Assembly (NCBI RefSeq): GCF_006539885.1
Contig: NZ_BJNW01000019.1
Span: 1 to 64,000 of the forward strand
Direction: 5' to 3'
DNA: 64,000 bases
DNA from: Kocuria varians
Lineage (GTDB): Bacteria > Actinomycetota > Actinomycetes > Actinomycetales > Micrococcaceae
In this document: positions 56,983-64,000 of the stretch, in pieces
Numbering within the stretch: the stretch's first letter is position 1
How the letters are laid out: each line of letters begins with the position of its first letter
Position numbers and translations under genes: made by a program
The notes under the pieces: generated by a model
What the model saw: the letters and a program-made list of their open reading frames with translations, nothing else
Told to the model about the DNA's origin: nothing
The model's database searches: none

Positions 56983-57588
56983 TCAGTCGGAGAGGGCGGT
57001 GCGGATCCGCTGGCGCTCCTTCTCGAGCTTGCGCATGCGGTGGCCGAGCGTGAAGATCCGCACGGATCCCACGAGCGCCATGATCAGGGCGCCGGCGATC
57101 GCGGAGAAGAGCATGGCGACGCCCAGCGGCAGGCTGAACTGCCACGCCAGGTACTCGAAGTGCGCGCTCACGTTGTTCTGGATGATGAACACGAGCAGCA
57201 GGATCAGCACGATCACGCCCAGGATCAGGGCGGCCCACACCGTGCCGGAGACACCTCGCTTGGCGGGGGCGTCCAGTGCCGGGTCCACCGGGGCGGTGCG
57301 CCCGGTCGTGGGCTCGGCGGAGTCCACGCCGGGTGCTGCACCGGTTCCCGGCTGCGCACGGGTGCCGGTGCCGCGCGCCGTCGTGCCGGGTGCAGCGGTG
57401 CCGGTTGCCGCCGTGCCGTGCGCGGCCGACGACGCCGTGACCGCGCCGTCCGTGCGCTCCTCGCCGAGGGGGCGTGCGGCGCTCGCCGACTCGCCGCGCG
57501 CCTCCGGGCCCGCGCCCGCCCGTGGTGCCAGGGCGGCGTCGTCCGGGCGCTGGTGCGCCGAGGTGCGGTCGTGCGGTGCGTTGCTCAC
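56983..57588 (-). CDS. LapA-domain (DUF1049) membrane protein
   Basis: 201 residues. A 100-residue N-terminal Ala/Thr/Gly/Pro-rich disordered segment precedes two transmembrane helices (TVWAALILGVIVLILLLVFI, and LGVAMLFSAIAGALIMALVG), with IIQNNVSAHFEYLAWQFSLP between them, the typical LapA/DUF1049 sequence. A short coiled, charged C-terminus follows (RMRKLEKERQRIRTALSD). Proposed role of the family: assembly of cell-envelope glycans. The GTG at 57588 is the chosen start. Confidence 0.82.
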   Translation of the reverse strand: MSNAPHDRTSAHQRPDDAALAPRAGAGPEARGESASAARPLGEERTDGAVTASSAAHGTAATGTAAPGTTARGTGTRAQPGTGAAPGVDSAEPTTGRTAPVDPALDAPAKRGVSGTVWAALILGVIVLILLLVFIIQNNVSAHFEYLAWQFSLPLGVAMLFSAIAGALIMALVGSVRIFTLGHRMRKLEKERQRIRTALSD

Positions 57589-57856
57589 GTGGGGCCTCCC
57601 GGGGTGTGTCGTGCAGGTGCCACCAGCGTAGACCGGCGGGCGGGACGCGCGGCCGGGAGCCGGGGGTGCGACACGCGCGAGATGACGACACGCCCGCAAC
57701 ATGCTGACAATGCGACCCGAAGTGCCTTCCCCATGAGTAGTCTGTCGCTACTTGCGACACGCACCACATACCACGGTGACTCCGGCCACGGTCCGGGACG
57801 ACACCCACCCGGGGTGCGGCGCACATTCCATGGACACCACATCGGGAGGAACCGAC

Positions 57857-59645
57857 ATGGGAAATCACACCTTCAAGGGCAAGGCCGCCGTCTCCGTGGC
57901 AGCGATCGCCGCACTCGCGCTCTCCGGCTGCGCGAGCGTCGGCGGCGGGGGGAGACAGCAAGGGTGGCGGTGACAACAGCTCCGCCGGCAAGGACGGCGG
58001 CGTGGTGACCGTTGCGGAGACCAACAAGTTCTCCGGCGCGAACCCGGGCTACACCAAGACCAACGTGGACATCAACGGCCACGTCGCGGCCATGACCCGC
58101 GAGTCGTTCAGCGACGTGGACACGGAGCAGAAGCTGCACCCCAACGAGGGCTTCGGCACGTACAAGAAGGTCTCGGACGACCCCCTGACGGTGGAGTACA
58201 CCCTCAAGGACCCCCAGTGGTCGGACGGCAACAAGATCGACAAGGCCGACATGATGCTGTGGTGGAGCGAGCTCTCCGGCTACGCCAATGACGCCAGCGA
58301 GGACGGCAAGACCGGCAAGGACTACTTCTCGATCGCCGGCTCCACGGACATCCTGGGCAGCACCGACAAGCCCAAATTCTCCGAGGACGGCAAGACCATG
58401 ACCGTCACGTGGGGCAAGAAGAACGCGGACTGGGAGATCGCCTTCGACCCCAACTCCCTGATGCCCGCCCACGTGGTGGCCAAGAAGGCCGGGATGTCCG
58501 AGGACGAGCTGCTCAAGGTGCTCGAGGACCAGAAGAAGGGCGACCCCAAGAGCCCCCAGAAGCAGCCCGAGCTCGAGAAGATCGGCAAGGCCTGGGACAC
58601 CTCCTTCAACTTCACGTCCACCCCGGACGACAAGGACGTCCTGGTCTCCAACGGTCCGTACAAGATCGACACCGTGGTGGAGAACAACTCCGTCACCCTC
58701 AAGAAGAACGAGAACTACAAGGGCGACAAGCGGGGCAAGCTGGACGAGATCACCCTGCGCACCATCGGCGACGCGACCGCCCAGATCCAGGCGCTGCGCA
58801 ACGGCGAAGTGGACATCATGCAGCCGGGCAACGTCAACAAGGACACGATGGACCAGGTCAAGCAGATCGAGAACGTGAACGTGCAGCAGGGGGACCAGCT
58901 CGCGTACGACCACGTGGACCTGAACTTCGGCGCGGACACGTTCAAGGACAAGTCCGTCCGGGACGCGTTCCTGAAGACCATCCCGCGCCAGCAGATCCTC
59001 GACCAGCTCATCAAGCCGGTCAAGGAGGACGCCCAGGTGCTGAACTCGCAGATGTTCGTCTCCAGCCAGGGTGAGCCCTACGAGAAGGCCGTGGAGAAGA
59101 ACGACGCCAAGAACCTCTACGGCGAGGTGGACATCGACGGCGCCAAGAAGCTGCTGGGCGGCAAGACGCCCACCGTGCGGATCCTCTACAACAACGGCAA
59201 CCCGCAGCGCGTGGACACCTTCCAGCTGATCAAGGAGTCCGCGGAGAAGGCCGGCTTCAAGGTCGAGGACCTGGGCGATCCCAACTGGTCCGAGAAGCTC
59301 CCGGACGGCGACTACGACGCCTCGCTCTACGGCTGGGTCTCCCCGGGCGTGGGCACCGAGATGCTCTCGCAGATCTTCAAGACCGGCGGCGGCGGCAACT
59401 ACAACAAGTACTCGAACGCGGACGTGGACAAGCTCGTGGACGAGGCCCGCTCCAACCTGGACGAGTCCTCGCGCAACGACCAGATCGCGGACATCGACAA
59501 GCACACGTTCGAGGACGCCTACGGCCTGCCGCTGTTCCAGTCCGTGGGCTACGTGGCCACCTCGGACAAGATCGCCGGCGTGGACAAGTACCAGCCGAAC
59601 CAGACCGGCGTGTTCTGGAACGTCTCCGAGTGGAGCCGCAAGTAG
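57857..59645 (+). pseudogene. Peptide-binding lipoprotein of the second ABC importer, frameshifted at a G6 run
   Basis: The ATG at 57857 (GGGAGGA 6 bases upstream) begins a lipoprotein signal, AAIAALALSGCASVGGGG, then leaves frame at GGGGGG (57947-57952) and stops at 57973. From 57954 (GAC) a second frame gives DSKGGGDNSSAGKDGGVVTV and a complete OppA/DppA-type binding protein to 59645 (ETNKFSGANPGYTKTNVDIN and on). Removing one G restores one open frame of about 595 residues. Either a homopolymer sequencing error or a natural off-state of a contingency tract. It is the first gene of an importer operon. Confidence 0.82.
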
Positions 59646-59749
59646 GGGAGCGGTCCGGCTGAGTCAGACCACCCCTCATGACCGCTGCGCGGGCGCGGAG
59701 CACCCGCGTCCGCGCAGCGTCGTGACCACCACTCGCCAGAGGCAGCAAC

Positions 59750-61285
59750 ATGACTTCTTACATCCTCAGACGGCTCATCACCGCCGTGCTCATCCTCCTG
59801 GGCGCGTCCTTCATCGTGTACCTCATGACGGCCGCGTCCGGTGACCCCCTGTGGGACCTCTACGGCAACCCGAACGCCCAGCAGCTGATCCCGGCCCGCG
59901 TGGAGGCCCTGAACCTGGACACCCCGCCCGTGCTGCGCTACTTCACGTGGCTCGGCGGCGCGGCCGGATGCCTCGTCCCGTTCGCGGACACCTGCTCCCT
60001 GGGCGTGAGCCGGGACGGCCAGGAGGTCACGAGCCTGCTCTCGTTCGCCATGGGCCAGACCATCATGCTGGTGACCGTGGGCACCATCCTCGCGATCGTC
60101 GTGGGCATCACCCTGGGCATCGTCTCCGCCCTGCGGCAGTACTCCGGCCTGGACTACGCCATCACGTTCCTCACCTTCCTGTGCTTCTCCCTGCCGAGCT
60201 TCTGGCTCGCGGTGCTGCTCAAGGAGGTCGTGGCCATCCAGTTCAACGACTTCCTGCAGGATCCGGCCATGTCCATGGGCACGATCCTGCTGATCTCTCT
60301 GGTGCTGGGAGTGATCTGGTACCTGGTCTCCTTCGGCCGGATGCGCACGCGGCTGCTCATGGGAGCGCTCGGCTTCGTGGTGACCTTCGCGCTCATCTAC
60401 TTCGTGCTGGCCACCAACTGGCTCAACCACCCGTTCCTGGGCATCCCGCTGATCGCGCTGACCGGTCTGCTGGTGGCCGTGATCGCCACGGTGCTCATGG
60501 CGGGGCTGCGCAACAAGCGCGCTCTCTATGCCGCGGTGGCCACGGTGGTCGTGGGTCTGGCGCTCTACTTCCCGGTGCAGTACGCCTTCGCCGGGGGTGG
60601 CCTGCTGACGGTGCTGGGCCTGACGGTCGTGATGATCCTGGTGGGCGTGGCCGCCGGCTACCTCGCCGGGGGCTACGACCGCGGCCAGGGAGCCCGCGTG
60701 GCCGGTGTCACCGGTTTCTTCGTGGCTCTGCTGATCGTCCTGGACCGCTTCATGCAGTCCTGGCCGGACTACGTGAACTCCGGGCACATCCACGGCCGTC
60801 CGATCGCCACTGCCAACTCCGGGACCCCGGGGCTCACGGGCGACTTCTGGACCATGGGTCTGGACCGCTTCACCCACCTGCTGCTGCCCACCATCTGTCT
60901 GACCCTGCTGGCGCTGGCCTCCTACTCGCGGTACTCGCGGGCCTCGATGCTCGAGATCATGGGCCAGGACTACGTGCGCACCGCGCGGGCCAAGGGCCTC
61001 TCCGAGCGCACGGTGGTGATGCGCCACGCCTTCCGCAACGCCCTGATCCCGCTGGCCACCCTGGTGGCCTACGACATCGGCGGGCTGATCGGCGGCGCGA
61101 TCATCACGGAGTCCGTCTTCGCGTTCACCGGCATGGGGCAGCTCTTCGTCCAGTCGGTGCGCAACGTGGACCCGAACCCCGTGATGGGCGTCTTCCTGGT
61201 CACCGGCATCGTCGCCATGGTCTTCAACCTGGTGGCGGACCTGGTGTACTCCGTTCTCGACCCGCGCGTGAGGGTGAAAGCATGA
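59750..61285 (+). CDS. ABC transporter permease (DppB family), enlarged
   Basis: 511 residues instead of the usual 310-340. The N-terminus (ILRRLITAVLILLGASFIVY) and the C-terminal half (YVRTARAKGLSERTVVMRHA, the EAA loop; GGLIGGAIITESVFAFTGMG) are ordinary DppB. About 170 extra residues with four or five additional hydrophobic segments lie between, roughly residues 185-355 (for example LLMGALGFVVTFALIYFVLA, LLTVLGLTVVMILVGVAAGY). The ATG at 59750 starts 104 bp after the binding-protein gene. The stop overlaps the next permease (ATGA). Confidence 0.9.
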   Translation: MTSYILRRLITAVLILLGASFIVYLMTAASGDPLWDLYGNPNAQQLIPARVEALNLDTPPVLRYFTWLGGAAGCLVPFADTCSLGVSRDGQEVTSLLSFAMGQTIMLVTVGTILAIVVGITLGIVSALRQYSGLDYAITFLTFLCFSLPSFWLAVLLKEVVAIQFNDFLQDPAMSMGTILLISLVLGVIWYLVSFGRMRTRLLMGALGFVVTFALIYFVLATNWLNHPFLGIPLIALTGLLVAVIATVLMAGLRNKRALYAAVATVVVGLALYFPVQYAFAGGGLLTVLGLTVVMILVGVAAGYLAGGYDRGQGARVAGVTGFFVALLIVLDRFMQSWPDYVNSGHIHGRPIATANSGTPGLTGDFWTMGLDRFTHLLLPTICLTLLALASYSRYSRASMLEIMGQDYVRTARAKGLSERTVVMRHAFRNALIPLATLVAYDIGGLIGGAIITESVFAFTGMGQLFVQSVRNVDPNPVMGVFLVTGIVAMVFNLVADLVYSVLDPRVRVKA

Positions 61286-62454
61286 GCCAGCCACAACCGA
61301 TCGACGTCCCCGAGACCCTGGACCAGAATCCTGCGGCCGGCGAGCAGCCCCGGGACGTGCGCGGCAAGAGCCAGGGCCAGCTGGTGCGCCAGCGCTTCTT
61401 CGGCAACCGGGGCGCCGTGGTCTCCCTGGCCGTCCTGCTGTTCATCGTGGTGCTCTCCGTGAGCTCGCTGGGCATCGGAGCGATCCCCGGGTGGTGGAAG
61501 TGGAGCCCGGACGCTACCGGCACCGTGCTCGACGGCGGCCGCCCCACCCTCTCCCTTCTCCCGCCGGGGCTGGGGGAGCACCCCTTCGGCCAGGACAACC
61601 TGGGCCGCGACCTGTTCGCGATGGCCATGCAGGGCACGCAGTACTCCCTGGTGGTCATGATCGTGGTGGGTCTCGTGGCCGGGCTGGTGGGCACCGTGGT
61701 CGGCGGTCTCTCCGGCTACTTCCGCGGCTGGACCGAGGCGGTGCTGATGCGCCTCACGGACGTCATCATCATCATCCCGCTCGTGATCCTCGCCGCTCTG
61801 CTCGGCCGCCTGGCCATCACCTGGGTCCGCGCCCACGGGCTGCCCACGTTCGCCACGGTGGTCGCCCTGGGTCTTCTGGTGGGCCTCGCCTCCTGGCCAC
61901 CGCTCGCGCGCCTGGTGCGCGGTGAGTTCCTGACCCTGCGCGAACGCGAGTTCGTGGACGCCGCGCGGCTGGCCGGGGCGTCCAGCGGGCGGATCATCTT
62001 CAAACACATCCTGCCCAACACCGTGGGCGTCATCACCGTGAACATCACGCTGCTGATGTCCTCGGCCATCCTGCTGGAGACCGCGCTGTCCTACCTGGGC
62101 CTCGGCATCCAGGCGCCGGACTGGTCGCTCGGCCGTCTGATCAGTGAGAACCAGACCGCGTTCGCCACGCGGCCCTGGCTGTTCTGGTGGCCCGGCGTGT
62201 TCATCGTGGCCATCGCCCTGACGATCAACTTCATCGGGGACGGCCTCCGTGACGCGTTCGACCCGCGACAGCGCAAGTTCAACCCCAAGCGGGCCCGCGA
62301 GGTCGGCTCCGGCGCGGACGAGCACGGGCGGGGTGCGGTGCACGCCACCGCGGCGTCGTCGTCCTCCGCGGGCGGTCACTCGCACGACGGGGCGCACGGT
62401 GCGGCGGACGGCGATGCCGGCACCGCACCGGTCGACGGGCGGTCCGGGCAGTGA
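61282..62454 (+). CDS. ABC transporter permease (DppC family)
   Basis: 390 residues. EHPFGQDNLGRDLFAMAMQG and EFVDAARLAGASSGRIIFKHILPN (the EAA loop) identify DppC. Six helices follow a 45-residue cytoplasmic N-terminus. A C-terminal tail of about 60 residues is low complexity (Ala, Ser, His, Gly; AASSSSAGGHSHDGAHGAAD). The ATG at 61282 overlaps the upstream stop. It pairs with the enlarged DppB permease. Confidence 0.92.
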   Translation: MSQPQPIDVPETLDQNPAAGEQPRDVRGKSQGQLVRQRFFGNRGAVVSLAVLLFIVVLSVSSLGIGAIPGWWKWSPDATGTVLDGGRPTLSLLPPGLGEHPFGQDNLGRDLFAMAMQGTQYSLVVMIVVGLVAGLVGTVVGGLSGYFRGWTEAVLMRLTDVIIIIPLVILAALLGRLAITWVRAHGLPTFATVVALGLLVGLASWPPLARLVRGEFLTLREREFVDAARLAGASSGRIIFKHILPNTVGVITVNITLLMSSAILLETALSYLGLGIQAPDWSLGRLISENQTAFATRPWLFWWPGVFIVAIALTINFIGDGLRDAFDPRQRKFNPKRAREVGSGADEHGRGAVHATAASSSSAGGHSHDGAHGAADGDAGTAPVDGRSGQ

Positions 62455-62465
62455 CCCGCCCCGCC

Positions 62466-63098
62466 TCACACCGTGAACAGCACGGCGCTCGCGGCACCCA
62501 GCACCAGGGTGGCCGCGAGCGGGCCGGGCACCCAGCGGGTGCGGACTGCGGCGGGCTCGCCCCGGTCCGCGAAGACGTCGATCTCGCCGGTCTCGATCCG
62601 GCGCTGCCACTCGCTGCGCACGCGGTGGGCGGCGGCGCCGGAGGCCGTGGAGGTCAGGTCCCCCACGCGCACGGAACCATCCGGGCGGGCAATGGGGTGG
62701 TTGCGGTTCACGGCATCCGCACCGGCACGGAAGCTCGCACCGGCACCGGCGGAGGGCAGTGCGAAGCTCGAGTACCTGCCGTCCGCCGTCACCAGGGTCA
62801 CGGCGAAGCGCGTGGTCACGTCCACGATCCGCTCCCACGGGACGGACACGGTGCGCAGCGGGTTGACCAGGCGCACCTCGCGGTCGTGGACCTCGAGCCG
62901 CGGGCGCCAGTAGAGGCCGTACCCCAGGCTGGCCAGAGCCAGCGCGCCGCACACCGCGGCCGCGTGGTGGGCGGGCGTGCGGCCCCAGCCGGCCACCCCC
63001 ACGAGAATCCCCAGCAGCACCAGGAAGCCCGTGAGCCACGGGGCCGACGCCGCACGGAACGTCTCGTGGGCGGGCGCGGTCTCTCGGTTCGTCGGCAT
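62466..63098 (-). CDS. PH-domain-containing membrane protein
   Basis: 210 residues. Two N-terminal helices (LTGFLVLLGILVGVAGWG and AVCGALALASLGYGLYW) are followed by a bacterial PH-like domain (VHDREVRLVNPLRTVSVPWE, ITRFAVT-like strand) and a C-terminal helix (LAATLVLGAASAVLFTV). This two-helix-plus-PH arrangement is common in actinobacteria; function unknown. ATG 63098 lies 7 bases after TAGCAT (reverse strand, 63106-63111), so it is likely leaderless; an ATG at 63107 is also in frame. It lies antisense inside the ABC importer cluster. Confidence 0.82.
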   Translation of the reverse strand: MPTNRETAPAHETFRAASAPWLTGFLVLLGILVGVAGWGRTPAHHAAAVCGALALASLGYGLYWRPRLEVHDREVRLVNPLRTVSVPWERIVDVTTRFAVTLVTADGRYSSFALPSAGAGASFRAGADAVNRNHPIARPDGSVRVGDLTSTASGAAAHRVRSEWQRRIETGEIDVFADRGEPAAVRTRWVPGPLAATLVLGAASAVLFTV

Positions 63099-63133
63099 GG
63101 CCCCCATGCTAGGCAGTCCGCCGCCCGGCACAC

Positions 63134-63173
63134 CGCGCGCGCCACGACCGCGCGCGCCACGACCGCGCGCCAC
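63134..63173. repeat. 15-bp tandem repeat, 2.6 units
   Basis: CGCGCGCGCCACGAC occurs at 63134-63148 and 63149-63163, with a third partial unit to 63173. It lies in the gap between the divergent PH-domain and ABC-ATPase starts, so it may affect either promoter or simply be slippage-prone sequence. Confidence 0.65.
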
Positions 63174-63199
63174 CTTCTCGACACGATGGAGCACGCACG

Positions 63200-64000
63200 A
63201 TGAGCACCTCGAACCAGCCCCACGGCATCCCCGAGGGCACGCCCGGCCGACCCCAGAACGGGACCCCCGGTGAGACGGACGCCCCCACCGCGGCGGAGCA
63301 CAATGCGCCGTGGGACGGCTCGCTGGCCGGTGACGGCCGCGTGGCGACCTCCGGGACGCAGGACACCACGGTCACGGGTCCCGGCTCGGTCGTCGGCAAC
63401 GACGCCGCGGCGGCCGGGACGGCGGCGTCGTCGCCCGAACACGGAGCAACGGACGGCAATGCCTCCGCCGCGAACGCCACCGGTTCCACGACCACCGGGA
63501 CCGGTGGGGCAGGGGCCGCGGCACCGGCCGCCGGTGCGACGGTCGCGGGCACGGAGAAGAAGCGCGGACGCCGAGCCCTGCGGGAGGAACCGGGCGCCCG
63601 GCGCGGTCGGTCCCGCACGAAGGTGGCCCGCGGTGAGCCCGTGCTCAGCGTTCGCGGGCTCAGCGTGGACTTCGGTGTGGACCGCGAGTGGGTCCCGGCC
63701 GCGATCGACCTGGACTACGACGTCGCCGCGGGCGAGGTGCTCGCCATCGTGGGCGAGTCCGGCTCCGGCAAGTCCGCGAGCTCGATGTCCATGCTGGGGC
63801 TGCTGCCCTCGAACGCCCGGGTGCGAGGCTCGGCGAAGCTCGGTGGCCAGGAGCTGATCGGGCTGCACGGCAGCGCGCTGCGCAGGGTCCGCGGCGAGGA
63901 GATCGCCGTGATCTTCCAGGAGCCCATGACCGCGCTGAACCCTGTGTACACCGTGGGGCAGCAGATCGTGGAGACCATTCGCCTGCACCGGGACATCTCG
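63200..64000 (+). CDS. ABC transporter ATPase (Dpp/Opp type), partial at window end
   Basis: 267 residues are visible and the frame is open to the right edge. The first 145 residues are a low-complexity Ala/Thr/Gly/Ser segment ending in a basic run (KKRGRRALREEPGARRGRSR), unusual for DppD. The ATPase domain begins near residue 147 (EPVLSVRGLSVDFGVDREWV), with Walker A GESGSGKS at about 185-192 and the Q-loop IFQEPMTALNPVYTVGQQIV. The ATG at 63200 (MSTSNQPHG) is the natural start. It serves the permeases at 59750-62454; a second ATPase or domain is likely beyond the window. Confidence 0.88.
   Translation, partial: MSTSNQPHGIPEGTPGRPQNGTPGETDAPTAAEHNAPWDGSLAGDGRVATSGTQDTTVTGPGSVVGNDAAAAGTAASSPEHGATDGNASAANATGSTTTGTGGAGAAAPAAGATVAGTEKKRGRRALREEPGARRGRSRTKVARGEPVLSVRGLSVDFGVDREWVPAAIDLDYDVAAGEVLAIVGESGSGKSASSMSMLGLLPSNARVRGSAKLGGQELIGLHGSALRRVRGEEIAVIFQEPMTALNPVYTVGQQIVETIRLHRDIS

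Noticed and set aside
57873-59504. 543-residue minus-strand open frame rich in Val and Leu
   Set aside because: It is antisense to the peptide-binding protein gene, and its odd composition follows from the other strand.

Overview
The window is a high-GC, densely coded chromosomal segment. Gene content points to an actinobacterium of the Micrococcales, plausibly a Kocuria-like Micrococcaceae: a monomeric NADP isocitrate dehydrogenase, a three-subunit succinate dehydrogenase with one membrane subunit, LppP/LprE-type secreted proteins, and many genes that start 6-9 bases after a TANNNT box with no ribosome binding site (leaderless). The genus is inferred; nothing in the window proves it. I see no phage, transposase, CRISPR array or rRNA. 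The only RNA gene is tRNA-Sec.

Layout. 1-7.1 kb: sdhCAB on the minus strand behind a 19-bp-stem terminator, then a cupin gene, NAD L-lactate dehydrogenase and lactate permease. 7.4-14.5 kb: a VOC protein, an alpha/beta hydrolase and an MFS transporter that are both frameshifted, a DeoR regulator divergent from that MFS gene, a stand-alone B3/B4 protein, an amidohydrolase, a second MFS transporter and a DUF2087 protein. 14.7-18.1 kb: a large solitary SF1 helicase. 18.2-23.5 kb: a minus-strand peptide-type ABC importer operon. 23.6-30.7 kb: a GAP-type membrane protein divergent from a TetR regulator across a clean operator pair, a YkvI-like transporter, an HhH-GPD glycosylase, a PPOX stress protein, a rhodanese, and a glycosyltransferase whose 3' end runs into an LppP/LprE gene.

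31.4-41.6 kb is the most distinctive region: a complete selenocysteine module. A formate dehydrogenase alpha subunit contains an in-frame UGA (31996-31998) followed by a bacterial SECIS-like hairpin. It is coupled to an iron-sulfur subunit with an unusual Cys/Gly-rich insertion and to an NrfD-type membrane subunit. selD (convergent), tRNA-Sec, selA and selB follow. The logic is one locus that makes selenophosphate (SelD), charges tRNA-Sec (SelA), decodes UGA (SelB plus SECIS) and uses the Sec in formate oxidation feeding the quinone pool. A reader who ignores recoding would call the dehydrogenase a truncated gene plus a large orphan.

41.8-57.6 kb is mostly housekeeping: esterases, an EamA exporter, Mug and family-5 uracil glycosylases, a TRIC-type channel, an acyltransferase with a G8 tract at its 5' end, TrhO, MOSC, YchJ and macro-domain proteins, malate dehydrogenase, thiol peroxidase, isocitrate dehydrogenase and a LapA-like protein. 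57.9-64.0 kb is a second peptide ABC importer on the plus strand. Its lipoprotein gene is frameshifted at a G6 run, its DppB-type permease is enlarged, and its ATPase runs off the window.

Two window-wide patterns stand out. The decamer GGCGTCGTCG (either strand) occurs at least 29 times where chance predicts about one. There are also several single-base frame disruptions, two of them at G runs, which are either sequencing errors or real switches.
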